Positions 23,901 to 33,831 of a DNA stretch of 64,000 bases are shown here, piece after piece. The translations under genes and the position numbers were made by a program. Source of the DNA: Lasioglossum baleicum (taxonomy: Eukaryota; Arthropoda; Insecta; Hymenoptera; Halictidae); NCBI RefSeq assembly GCF_051020765.1, contig NW_027469282.1, forward strand, positions 1 through 64,000. The letters run 5' to 3'. A model generated the notes under the pieces. It saw nothing but the letters and a program-made list of their open reading frames with translations. It was not told where the DNA came from and did no database searches. Position 1 is the stretch's first letter; each line of letters starts with the position of its first letter.

Positions 23901-26900
23901 GCATTTCAGTGGCTGGTACCTTAACTTCATATATGAATTAGGAAGTAGAGGGTCAAACCGTTCGAGAACGATACCACCATTTTTGAGAGTCAAAAGGCTA
24001 AGTCAATTGCTTAAATTATCCTATGGTTCCGAAAATCAAACCAGCTATTCCGATGGTGTATCGGCTGCAGGTTATTGGCAATAGATACCTTAATTTGCGG
24101 AGTGAATATTAAAATAGTGAGACGCACCGTGTGAGAACGTTACATATTCCTACAAAGTTAAATGTTTTACCGAATGCCCCATCGTCAGAGATGCTATCCC
24201 GCCATATCGAGAGTAGAGCTGCGTGATCTGGAAAGCACATAAGTATACAACTTAGTGACGTTACCTTAAATTCATGTCTTCATTTGAACATCGAGGGTTA
24301 AACCGTTAGGGAACGTTGCCACATTCTGTCAGAGAAAAACCGCAAAGTCAGTAGCTACACCTATCCAGTTATTCCGAGAGGCAAACTGGGTATTCCTGGA
24401 GTAAGTCCGCAGAACTGTTTTGCCAATAGTCACCTTATTTGACAGATAGAATAGTTAAGTAGAACGACAAACCGTTGGAGAGCGTGACAAGTTGGTAGAA
24501 ATTCAAACGTTTTACCGAATGTGTTATCTTCCGCGAACTTCACCCTCGTGGTCGAGAATATAACTTCGCGTTTAGAGGAGGAAGTTAGTATCCATTTTAG
24601 TGACGGTCCCCTTAACTTCAAGTATGAATTAGAAGGTCGATGGCCATACGGTTCGAGAACGTGACCACCTTCGTTGTGTGTCGAACGGCCACGTGAATAC
24701 CTCCACCAATACTGGGATGCCGAGAGTCAAACCAGGAATACTAGGAGTACGTCCGCTGTACCTCATTGGCAATTGACACCTCAATTCTCGGCATAAGCAT
24801 TAAAGTAAGGAGTCAAATCGTTGGAGAACATTATCAATTGTTAAAAAGTCATTATTTTTACAGAATAAGTTGCCTTCCGAGAACGTATTCCGCTGTATAG
24901 AGGGTTCATCTTCATCTTCAGAGAAGCACATTTGTATGCGTTTTAGTGATGGGCAACACTGTTTCATGTATGAATTACAAGAGCGATGGTCAAACCGTTC
25001 CAGAACGATACTCCGTTCTTTTAGAGATGCGAAGCTAAATCAACAGATCCTCCTATCCTATTACTCCGCGTGGCAAACCAGGTATTCCGGGAGTAAATGT
25101 GCGGAACAGTATTCGCAATGGATGCCCTTAATCATGGTGCGAGTATTAAAGTATAGTGTCCGACCGTTGTAGGACGTTCCTTATTGGTATAGAGTCAAAC
25201 CTTTTACCGATGCTATATCTTCCGCGGAGATAAGCCGCTGTATCGAGAATATAACTTCGTAACCAGAGATACAAATTAGTATGCATTTTAGTGGCGGGCA
25301 CCTTAAATTCACGAATAAATAATAAGATCGAATGTCCAACCGTTCGAGAAAGTTATCACCTTATTTGAAAGTCGCACAACTGAGTCAATAGCTGCAGCTA
25401 ACCAGAGATTCCAAGAGTCAAACCAGGTAGTTCTGGAGTAAATCCGCTGAACACTGTTGGCAATATAAACCTTATTTCATGGTTTGAATGTTGAAGCAGA
25501 CCGTGAAACCATTGTTGAACGTTACCTATTGCTGTAAAGTCAAAAGTATTACCGGCACCTTACACTCCGAAATACAAACCCGCCGTATCAAGTGTATAAC
25601 GTCGTGTTAGGAGAAAGAAATTAGAATTCATTACAATGACGGACAGCTTATCTTCGTGTTTAAATTAGAAGATCGTGTGTTAAACCGTTCGAGAACGATA
25701 CAACCTTCTCTGGAAATCGAACGCCTTAGTACATAGCTGCACCTATTCTGTGATTCCGCTCGCCAAATCATATATTCCGGGAGTCAATCCACGGTACAGT
25801 ATGGGCAAGAGACACATTAATTCTCGGTTTGATTATTAAAGCAGACCGTCATAGAGTTGTAGAACCTTACCTATTCGATTACAGTCAAACTTTCAACCGA
25901 AGGCATTTCCTTCCGGGAAACTGACCAGCTGTATCGAGATTATAACTTTGTGTTCAGAGAAGCAGACTATTATACATTGTAGAGGCGCGGACATTAATTT
26001 CAAGTATGAATAGAAGATCGGCGGTCCAACCGTTCGCGAATGATACCGCCATGTTTGAGAGTCGACCAGCTAAGTCAATAGCTTCACCTATCCTGTGTTT
26101 CCGTGTGCCAAATCAGATACTCCGGGATTAAATCCGCTATACAGTATGGGCATTAAGAACCTTACTTTCCGCTATAAATATTTAAGTACAGAGTCATACA
26201 GTTGTAGAATGTTAGTGTCTAACTTTTTACAGACGGTCGTACTTTCCGAAAAGCTAATCCAGCGTATCGAGTGTACAACTTCGTGGCTGGAGAAGCAAAA
26301 TAGTATAGATTTTAGTGACGGGCAACATAATTTTACCTATGTACTAGAGGATCGAGTGTCAAACCGTTGGATATCGTTACCGCCATTCTTGAGAGTCGCA
26401 CAGCTAAGTCAACAGCGTCTCCTATCCTGTTATACCGAGTGTCAAACCGGCTATACCCGGGGTATATCCGCACGAAAAGTATTGGCAATAGGCACCGTAA
26501 TTCCCGGTATGAATATCAAAGTACTGTGTCAATGCGTCGGCGAATATTACCAATTCGTATTAAGTCATACCTCTTACAGAATACCTTACCTCCCGAGAAA
26601 CTTATCCCCCGTATACAGAGTATAGCTACGTGTTAGGAAAATACATTGGTATACATTTCAGTGACGAGCTCCTTAATTTGATGCATGAATTATAAGGCCG
26701 TGGGTCAAATCGCTCGAGAACGTTAACATCTTTTCATAGAGACGAAAGGATAAGTCTATAGCTTCCCTAGCCTGTTATTCGGAGAGTCAAAACAGGTATT
26801 CTGGGAGTATGTCCGCTGAAGAATTTTGCCAATAGACACCATCATTCACGGTTTGAATAAAAGAGTAAAGCGTCAAACCGCTTGCGAGCGTTACCAATTG

Positions 26901-28591
26901 GTATAATGTCGATCGTTTGACTGAAGGCCTTACCCAGCGCGAACCTCATCGGCTTCACCGAGAGTATAAGTTCGTGTTCACAGAAAAAAATTTGTATTAA
27001 ATTCAGTATCTGGCATCTTAATTTCATATACGTATTAGATGATCGAGGGGAAAACCTCTCGAGAACAATGACACCTTCTGTGAGAGACGAGCGGCTAAGT
27101 CAATTGCTTCACCCACCATGCGGTGCCGAGAGTCAAAGCAGGTATGCCAGAAGTAAATTCGCTGAAAAGTATTGGCAATAGACACATTAACTCGCGGTTT
27201 GAATATTATAGCTGACAGTGAAACCGTTGTGGAACATTACCAACTGCTATAGAGTCAAACATTTTACCGATAGCCCAACCTTCGGAGAGGCTAACGTGTC
27301 CTATCCAGAGTATTACTTCGTGTTCAGTCGAAGAAATTAGGATACACTATTATGACGGGCACCTCAATTTCATTATGAACAAGAAGATCAAGTGTCAAGC
27401 CGCTCGAGAACATTGTCACTTGCTGTGAGAGATGAACGGCTGAGTGAATAGCTTCAGATACACAGAGATTCCGAGAATCATACCAGGTATTCTGGAGGAG
27501 AATCCAGTGAACATTGCTGGCAACGGGCACCTTAGTTCACGGTTTGAATATCAAATTAGAGAGGCATGCAATCGGATAACATTACCAAATGCTATGAAGT
27601 CATACCTTTTATCGAGTACCTTACCTTCCGAGAACATAACCCCTTGTATCGGGGCGTCTTGCTTAGTGCTCACGGAAACAAACTAGTAGACACCTTAGCA
27701 GACGGAGACTGTAATTACATGTCGGAATAGCAAAATCGGTAGTCAAGCCACGCAAGAGTGTTACCACCATCTTCGGAATTCGATCGGCTAAGTTAATAGC
27801 TTCACGTATCCTGGGATTCAGGGAGGCAAACTAGGTACTACGGGTGTAAATTCGCTGAACGGTATTGTCAATAGACACCTTATTTGACGGCATAATGTTA
27901 TAGTAGGGAGGCTAGCTGCCACTGTAGAACATTTCCTGGTGATGTAAAGTTAAACTCTTTACCCAGTAACTTACCTTCCGTGAACCTAACACGCTGTATC
28001 GAGAGTATAACTTTATGTACAGAGAAGCAATCCAGTATACATTATAGTGGCGAGCCCCTTAGTTCCATGTATAAATTAGAATATCAAGTGTCGAACATTT
28101 GTAGAACGTAACCACCCTCTATGGGAGTCGAAAGGCTACGTCAGTAGCTTCGCACATGCTGTGATTCGGAGAGACAAACTAGGTATGCCGTGAGTAAGTC
28201 CCCAGAACAGTATTAGCAATAGACACATTAATTTTCGGCTCGAATATTAGTGTACAAAGTGGAAACGTTGTAAAACGTTCCCAATTGCTATACTGTGGAA
28301 AATTTTACCAAAGTCCTTAGTATCCGAGAAGCTATCCCGCTGTTTCATGACTATATCTTCGTGTTCAGGGAAGCAAATTAGTATACATTTCAGAGACGGG
28401 CGCATTAATTTCATGTATGAATTAGAAGATTGAGGGTCATTCCGGTTGAGAACGTTACCACCATCTATGTGTGTCGAACTGCTAATTCGATTGCTCCACA
28501 TGTCCTGTGATTCCGAGGGTCAAGCCAGGTATTCCTGGAAATACTGATCAGTATTTGCAACAGACGCCTCAATTCACGGATTCAATCTTAA
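20921..28591 (+). repeat. Satellite A array, forward block carrying the transposon insertion
   Basis: The longest uninterrupted forward satellite stretch before the transposon, about 22 monomers. Internal deletions are visible near 21761 (TTGAATAATAAATAATTCAT, first half joined to the second-half tail) and near 22590 (GAGAGTATGAGTATCAAG). The array breaks at 28588-28591 exactly at TTAA of the monomer motif GAATATTAAAG (here CAATCTTAA), where the transposon is inserted. The same monomer resumes at 31868. Confidence 0.92.
28588..28591. repeat. Left TTAA target-site copy
   Basis: TTAA immediately left of the element, inside the satellite motif GAATATTAAAG (here CAATCTTAA). piggyBac-superfamily elements insert at and duplicate TTAA. 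The partner copy is TCAA at 31868-31871, one change away, and satellite homology continues on both sides as expected for an insertion. Confidence 0.85.
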
Positions 28592-28602
28592 CACGTTGAC
28601 GC
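28592..28602 (+). repeat. Left terminal inverted repeat of the transposon
   Basis: CACGTTGACGC matches the reverse complement of the right end (CACGATGGCGC) at 9 of 11 positions. Beginning directly after TTAA with a short C-initial inverted repeat is usual for this superfamily. The inner boundary is uncertain because the ends have diverged. Confidence 0.75.
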
Positions 28603-28617
28603 ATGCGCGGATATTCG

Positions 28618-28678
28618 GTGTCTGTTCCATGCGGCGGTGCGTCAACTAGTGGTCCGCTCCATGGGGCGGCGCGGCACC
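28618..28678 (+). repeat. Left subterminal inverted repeats of the transposon
   Basis: Two GC-rich blocks, 28618-28646 (GTGTCTGTTCCATGCGGCGG then TCAAC) and 28651-28678 (TCCGCTCCATGGGGCGGC then GCACC). Inverted counterparts lie near the right end: GTTGATGCCGCCACAGCAAA at 31805 onward and GGTGATGCATGCCGCCCAAC at 31758 onward. Such subterminal arrays are candidate transposase-binding sites in piggyBac-like elements. That role is inferred. Confidence 0.6.
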
Positions 28679-29290
28679 AAATTATACTCTTCAATGCTTG
28701 CGACCTAATGCCCACTAGCACGTTAGGAGGAAACTAACTTCCACATTGACTCTTCGACGTTTCGAAGATTTATTTGCACTCTTCGACGTTTCGATGACTT
28801 CGTTTTACCGTTTTCATGGAAATTTTTTACTTTCTCCTCGATTTTCCATGATGCGTTTTGAAAACCCATGGAGATGGCCAAACAGGGGAAATCTTCCCGT
28901 ATTGGAGTATTGGGTCCACGGGCGTTCCATTGATCTTCGCATAGTACATCTTGAGGGAAGATAAGTCCTCTCACGCGGGGGAGTGGTGGAGAGAACCTTC
29001 TCCTACATGGTGAAGTGCCGATACTTCAGACACGTAATATATATAAATTACATGTCACCCAAGGGCGTTGACCGGGGCACTTTCCATTTGTGTGGCCACT
29101 CGATATTTATGACCCCGCGTTGGGGAACGTCCTAGAGTGTAGAGCACGTGGCCCTCCCCCTGGCCCATTCTCAGCCAAGTTCTCCGTGCCAGAGCCCATG
29201 TTCAGTCAAGTAGGGTTTCAGCTTCTCGTGTTTCTGACCACGAGATGTTTAGAACGGAAGTAATAGGACCATTTCGAACGCAATAGTTCT
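28679..29290. other. Transposon 5-prime segment, no recognised gene
   Basis: About 600 bp more GC-rich than the transposase or the satellites. It has short open frames on both strands (a 72-codon frame forward at 28746, an 83-codon frame reverse at 28723-28974) that I do not recognise. It also holds a 17-bp direct repeat and an imperfect palindrome at 29034-29051 that includes a TATA-like TATATAAA at 29040-29047. It could be a normal long 5-prime region of this family, captured host sequence, or a nested remnant. Nothing here decides between these. Confidence 0.4.
28749..28794 (+). repeat. 17-bp direct repeat, two copies
   Basis: ACTCTTCGACGTTTCGA occurs exactly at 28749-28765 and again at 28778-28794, a 29-bp step, in the 5-prime segment of the transposon. 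An exact match in an otherwise decayed element suggests either a recent local duplication or a retained binding site. Neither is shown. Confidence 0.7.
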
Positions 29291-29659
29291 CTAGAAATGC
29301 TGTGACCGATTGTCGTACACGACGATAATAGTTCTAGGACGTAGTGTAAGTTTTATGCGTATATCATGTTGAGTGCGAGCGGCAATTTCGTCGAATACCC
29401 GACGAACGATTTCCAGGCGCCCTAGCAACGTATAACGTGCAAAGTGTCTCTGGGGCTCCGCACTAGATTTTTGTTTCCAGGATCGCCAAAGAAATATATA
29501 TTGCCGAGCTAAGTCGCCGAGAACAATTGTGCGATTACCCAGAAATATTCCCTTTCCCTTGGCAGATCGCGGGCCTAGGAGTGAGCTTGAGTTATGCGAA
29601 CTTTGACCAGCCACTGGGCCATCGGCAGCCGAATTAGACGTTAAGGACCGCCCAGACAT
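29291..29659 (-). CDS. Unrecognised 122-codon antisense open frame inside the transposon
   Basis: I do not recognise this product and it may be chance. The frame opens with MSGRSLTSNSAADG, a Ser/Gly-rich start without obvious signal peptide or membrane segment, and continues into a more basic region (residues ~60-110: LARQYIFLWRSWKQ, RRVFDEIAARTQHD, KLTLRPRTIIVVYD). It is the longest intact frame in the element and lies in sequence more GC-rich than the adjacent transposase. Its start at 29659 is about 55 bp from the self-complementary TTATATAA at 29714-29721, so a divergent promoter is imaginable. Alternatives are a fragment of captured host sequence or noise from GC-rich DNA having fewer stops. 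Confidence 0.25.
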   Translation of the reverse strand: MSGRSLTSNSAADGPVAGQSSHNSSSLLGPRSAKGKGIFLGNRTIVLGDLARQYIFLWRSWKQKSSAEPQRHFARYTLLGRLEIVRRVFDEIAARTQHDIRIKLTLRPRTIIVVYDNRSQHF

Positions 29660-29713
29660 GATGAGGGAAATCAGTGATTTCTGAGGGAATGAATACTACC
29701 CAGCTGACACATC

Positions 29714-29751
29714 TTATATAATGTGTGACCTAGTGAGTAGGGTAGATCATT
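29714..29751 (+). promoter_or_regulatory. Candidate core promoter of the transposase (TATA plus initiator)
   Basis: TATATAA at 29715-29721 is followed 34 bp later (T to A) by TCATT at 29747-29751, close to the arthropod initiator consensus TCA(G/T)T. Spacing fits a TATA-directed start near 29749. The site lies upstream of a leader with a good splice donor and about 260 bp before the transposase ATG. The octamer TTATATAA is its own reverse complement, so direction is set only by the initiator. This is a prediction from pattern and position. Confidence 0.4.
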
Positions 29752-30007
29752 GAGGGTTTAGACAGCGACACAAGGTTTACGGAGAGTTTGGAGTTAGCAG
29801 CAAGTGAAGAAGACATTAGTTAGTGTGAGTTGTGAGTATTGTGGGTTGCGTGAAGTTTTTATGGGGCGCGAGGTCAGTACAGTTCTGAAAGGTTCCCGAG
29901 TACACAATTCTTCCAGTAAGTATAAATGTAGTATAAAGTTTCCTTCCATCTAAAATGGCGGTTAACATTTTTATTTTTAATTTTTGCCCATCTAAATATT
30001 AGATACA
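29749..30007 (+). other. Probable leader exon and 5-prime UTR intron of the transposase
   Basis: A proposed untranslated leader (29749-29915) is followed by a strong splice donor, A|GTAAGTAT, with GT at 29916-29917. An acceptor lies at 30001-30002 after a T-rich tract (TTTTTATTTTTAATTTTTG, then CCATCTAAATATTAG). Removing this 87-bp interval leaves ATACA directly before the ATG at 30008. Short introns of this size are common in insects. Seen: the donor, the T-rich tract and the acceptor. Inferred: that they are used. Confidence 0.45.
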
Positions 30008-31614
30008 ATGGATATGGAAATCAGTAATTCGACTGATGAATCTGTATCTGGAATTATGCGAAAGGGGCGACGAAATGGAATAATTTCATCATCATCATCG
30101 GACACGGCAACTGAAAGGAGTACCACGGAGGAAGAAGTTTCAGAGTCTGGTGTAGGGGATCAAGATGATGTTGCGTAATGGCGGAAAATAGCAGAAAAAT
30201 TTGCATCCGAGGAAGAGTATTCAGAAAAAGAAGAGCTGCTGATCAAGGAGGCGGACTGCAATGATCCAGTTGCATTATATAAATCATACTTCACGGACGA
30301 GATATTGGAGATGATCGTAGAAGAGACGAATAGGTACGCTGTTCAGTGTATAGTGAATACAGCATATGGCAGTATACAACATCAACAAGCATGGAACCCT
30401 ACTACAAAATATGAATTAACCACCTTTATAGGTGTCTTGCTTGTTAAGTAGTGCAGGTACCCGAAATTCGACTATATTAGTCTAGCTATATTAAAGTACT
30501 TGCGCTTTTCTGGTAATGATACGGCTAGAATCGAGGATGAGTTACACAAATTCCGAAATGCTGTTGATAAAATTCTGCGTGCAATCCAAGATGCAGTAAA
30601 ACCAGGTAAAAATATAGTAATTGACGAAAGCATGGTTCCGTGGAAAGGACGCCTTAGCTTTCGTGAATATATATCTGGTAAGAGACACAAGTACGGAATA
30701 AAACTGAACAAACTCTGCCTTCCGGACGGATCTACATATAATGTGCATATTGATTCCGGAAGAAATGAAACAACAATTCTAAAAGCACATTCTCATGATG
30801 TAGTCATGACATAGATATGAGATCTATTATTCAAGGGCCGGATTTTATTTACCGACAGTTTTTATACAAGTATTCTTTTATCCGAAGACCTTCTCACCAA
30901 CAAAATAATACATTTGCGGTACAGTCAAAATGAATACAAAGTTTCTACCGCCACAGACAATGCAGGAACAAAAATGGGTCGAGATTATATCTCTCAAAAA
31001 TCGGAGCGGCGTGAAATTCTTAAAGTGGACCGACAAAAGACCTCTCTGTATGTTAACCACATCGATATCCCACAATTGCGCCATTATTCGCGGCAACGAT
31101 GATAAATCAAAACCGGACACCGCTTTTTCTAACAATAGTGTGAAGAAGGCAGTTAATATATCAAATCAAGTGTTTTCCTACTATAAATGTTTACGGAAAA
31201 CGGTAAGATGGTATAGAAAGCTGTTATGGAGCTAATATACGGGACCTCTTTAGTAAATACGTCGTTCACCCACAAAAATTAGGGAACCAAGCGTTAAAAA
31301 ATTTTAAAACATAGACAGAAAATTATTGATTATCTATTGAAGAGTGTTGAGAATCCCCCAAGTGAAGAGATAATAGGAAGTAGAAGGAGAAACATTTTTT
31401 AAATGCACACGATGGACCTGCGAGGAAGATGAGAATAAGATGTAAAGAGTGCTACAAAGGCTTAACAAACTTAAAAGGCACACAGAACGCCACAAACAAA
31501 GCAAAAAGAGTAATGACATTCTGTAGAACTTTTACGGATAAGTCGGCACGCCGGCACTTTGTTTTAAATGTTTTAATAAATTGGAATGGTCACATAAGAC
31601 GCTATATTTTGTAA
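30008..31614 (+). pseudogene. piggyBac-type transposase pseudogene
   Basis: The product would be a DDE/D cut-and-paste transposase acting on TTAA sites. The frame starts MDMEISNSTDESVSG with an acidic, Ser-rich N-terminus typical of the family. Stops break it at 30176 (TAA), 30449 (TAG), 30812 (TAG) and 30818 (TGA). An apparent 1-base loss near 30915 moves the reading to the next frame (MNTKFLPPQ to KWTDKRPLCMLTT), and another near 31225 returns it (MELIYGTSLVN). Catalytic positions: Asp at 30623-30625 in VIDESMVPWKGR, Asp at 30854-30856 in LFTDSFYTS (77 codons later), and the third site in KKAVNISNQ, where the usual D-x-x-D-Q reads N-x-x-N-Q (31155 and 31164). A remnant of the C-terminal cysteine-rich domain (IRCKECYKGLTNLKG, VMTFCRTFTDK) lies at 31429-31614 with the later cysteines damaged. 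It is non-functional. Confidence 0.9.
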
Positions 31615-31745
31615 TCTTTAATGTATTAATTAAGTTAAAAGTTATGTATTTTGTGTTCAATGTTTCATTATAAGGCCGAAATGTTAATGTACAATGTTAA
31701 ATCTATAATATAACATTTTGCACTACGTATTTCTTTAATAACAAA
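31615..31745. other. AT-rich 3-prime region of the transposon
   Basis: About 130 bp of AT-rich sequence between the cysteine-rich remnant and the right subterminal repeats. No open frame or structured element stands out. The nearest AATAAA (31575-31580) lies just before this region inside the decayed reading frame, so the transcript end cannot be placed. Confidence 0.5.
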
Positions 31746-31856
31746 CGTGGCCCATCGGTGATGCATGCCGCCCAACGGAACAATCTAGCATGGGCAATCG
31801 GTGGTTGATGCCGCCACAGCAAACAGACAAGCATGGGCCACCGGTGAGTCAAACCG
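31746..31856 (+). repeat. Right subterminal 43-bp repeats of the transposon
   Basis: Three imperfect tandem copies with an exact 43-bp step. The core CGGTG lies at 31756, 31799 and 31842, each preceded by a GCATGGGC-like motif (GTGGCCCAT, GCATGGGCAAT, GCATGGGCCAC), and copies one and two continue with TGATGCCGCC-like sequence. Related motifs are inverted at the left end. These are likely internal binding sites for the transposase, by analogy with the superfamily. Confidence 0.65.
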
Positions 31857-31867
31857 GCGCCATCGTG
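31857..31867 (-). repeat. Right terminal inverted repeat of the transposon
   Basis: GCGCCATCGTG is the diverged inverse of the left end (9 of 11 positions agree). Satellite A resumes directly after it. Confidence 0.75.
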
Positions 31868-31871
31868 TCAA
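31868..31871. repeat. Right target-site copy (TCAA)
   Basis: TCAA stands where TTAA is expected. The following AGTAGAGCC continues the satellite monomer motif TTAAAGTAGAGCG that was interrupted at 28591. One transition accounts for the difference, which fits an old insertion. Confidence 0.75.
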
Positions 31872-33486
31872 AGTAGAGCCCCAAACTGCTTACGGGTGTT
31901 ACCAATTGGTTTAAAGTCAAACGTTTTACTGAAAACCTTACCCACCGAATACCTAACCCGCTGTATCCAGGGTATAATTTCGTGCGCAGAGAAAGAAACT
32001 ATTATTCACTTCAATGACGTGCACCTCAACTTCATGTATAAATTAGACGATCAGGTGTCAAACCGCCGGGGAACGCTACCACCTCCTTTGTGAATCGAGC
32101 GACGAACTCAATAGCATCACCCATCCTTTTATTTCTATAGCTAAACCAGGTATTCCTGGAGTAAATACGCTGAACTGTATTGGCAATAGACGCCATAATT
32201 CACTGTTGGATAATAATGTAGAGCGCCAAACCGCTTGAAATCGTTGCCAATTGGTATAATGTCAAACACTTTACCGATGGACAAGCAAACTCGCCGTTTC
32301 GTGTGTATAACTTCGTGTTCAAGGAAAGAAATTAGTCTTCATTTCTGTGACAGACCTCTTCACTTCATGCATGAATTAGAAGGTTGAGTGTGAGACTATC
32401 AGGATCGCTACCACCTCCTTTGAGAGTTTAACTGCTGAGTCAACAGCTTCATATATCCTGTGATTCCGAGAGACAAATCAGCTAACCGGGGGTAAATTGG
32501 CTGAACAGTATTGCCAATAGACACCTTCATTCACGGCATGATTATTATGGATGAGTGTCAAATCGTCGGTGAACATTACCAATTGGTATAAGGACGTTCC
32601 TTTCAACCTATACCTCACTTTCCGAGAACGCAAGCCGCCGTAGCGATTTTCCTTCTACGGGTCCACAGGAACGAATTAGCAGACATTGTAGCAGGCGGAA
32701 ACCTTATTTTCATGTGTCAATCGAATAATCGTGTGTCATACCATTCCAGCACGTCATCACTTTCTTTGACATTCGCACATCTAGGACAATAGCTTCACCT
32801 ATCCAGAGATTCCGAGACTCACACCGAGCATATCAGGAGTAAATCCGTTGTACAGTAATGGCTGTGGACTTCGTATTTAGCAGTTTGTTTATTAAAGTAG
32901 TGCGTCCTGCCGTTTGAGAACGATACAAATTTGTATAACGCCAGACTCCATACCGGATACCTTACCTTTTGAAAAAATAAGCTGCTGTATCGTGGGTATA
33001 ACATTGTGTATCAGAGAAAAAAATTAGTAGACATTTATGCAGAAGCGCAGCTCAATTTCGCGTATGAATGAGAAGTCCGAGTGTCAAACCGCTCAAGAAC
33101 GTTTCCACCTTCTTTGAGAGATGAACGACTAAGTCAATAGCTTTACCTATCCCGTGATTCCGAGAGTCAGGCCAGGTATTCAAGAAGTAAACCCGCTGAA
33201 CAGTATTGCCAATTGAAATATTAATGCACAGTATGAATATTGGAGTAGAGAGTCAATCGGTTTGAGAATGTTACGCATTGATATAACGTCATATTCCTTA
33301 TGGCATACCTTACCATCTGGGGACAAATCCCGTTGTATCGTGGGTATAACTTCGTGTTCAGAGGAACGAATTAGTAGACATTTTAGCAACGGGCACCTTA
33401 ATTTCATGTATGAATTAAATGATGGAGTATCAAACAGTTCGATAACGATATCACATTCGTTGAGAGTCGGGCAGCTAAGTCTGTAG

Positions 33487-33831
33487 CTTCACGTATCCTG
33501 TGATTCCGATTGTCAAAACAGGTATTCCAGGAGCAAATTCGCTGAACAGTATTGGCACTTCACAGGTTAATTCAGGGTATGAATATTAAAGCAGACCGCC
33601 ATACTGTTGAAGAACATTATATATTGGTGTAGAATCTATCTTTTAACGGGAATCCGAACATCTGGAGAACCTAACCCTCTGTATCGGGAGTTTATCTTCG
33701 TGTTCAGAGAAACTCATTTGTATACATTTTAGTGACTGATACCATAATTTCATTTAGGAATTAGAAGATCGAGTGTCAAACATTTGGGAACGTAACCACC
33801 TCATTTGAGACTCATCCCGCTAAGTCAACAG
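33487..33831 (+). repeat. Representative satellite A monomer
   Basis: A full-length 345-bp unit between consecutive CTTCAC anchors. The first half (about 167 bp) runs from TATCCTGTGATTCC through CAGTATTGGCA and GAATATTAAAG to the TTTTAACGGGAA equivalent. The second half (about 178 bp) runs through CTGTATCGGGAG, GTGTTCAGAGAAAC, TATACATTTTAGTGAC and ATTAGAAGATCGAG to GCTAAGTCAACAG. It is given as a reference copy; most other units differ from it at many positions. Confidence 0.85.

Larger units (their letters stand above)
28592..31867 (+). mobile_element. Decayed piggyBac-superfamily DNA transposon
   Basis: A 3276-bp insertion interrupts one satellite A monomer at TTAA. Layout, left to right: 11-bp terminal inverted repeat; GC-rich subterminal repeats to about 28680; a ~1.1-kb segment of unclear role with an antisense open frame; a TATA/initiator-like promoter near 29715-29751; a probable leader exon and short intron; a transposase pseudogene at 30008-31614; AT-rich 3-prime sequence; and three 43-bp GC-rich subterminal repeats up to the right inverted repeat. 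Family assignment rests on the TTAA site and the transposase motifs (IVIDESMVPWKGR, SGKRHKYGIKL, LFTDSFYTS, KWTDKR, cysteine-rich tail). Stops, frameshifts and a changed target-site copy show it is old and cannot encode an active transposase. Confidence 0.92.

Noticed and set aside
30472..31135. Reverse-strand open frames across the transposase (79, 68 and 85 codons)
   Set aside because: They are shadows of the forward transposase frame, whose conserved motifs define the coding strand.
31334..31519. Reverse frame rich in Leu/Ser resembling a signal or membrane peptide
   Set aside because: It is antisense to the cysteine-rich C-terminal remnant (RIRCKECYKG), which is the recognisable coding strand. 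The hydrophobic look is a by-product of A-rich coding sequence.
28592..31867. Insertion considered as a retroelement
   Set aside because: There are no long terminal repeats, poly(A) tail or reverse transcriptase motifs. The TTAA site, short inverted ends and DDE-type motifs identify a piggyBac-type DNA transposon.
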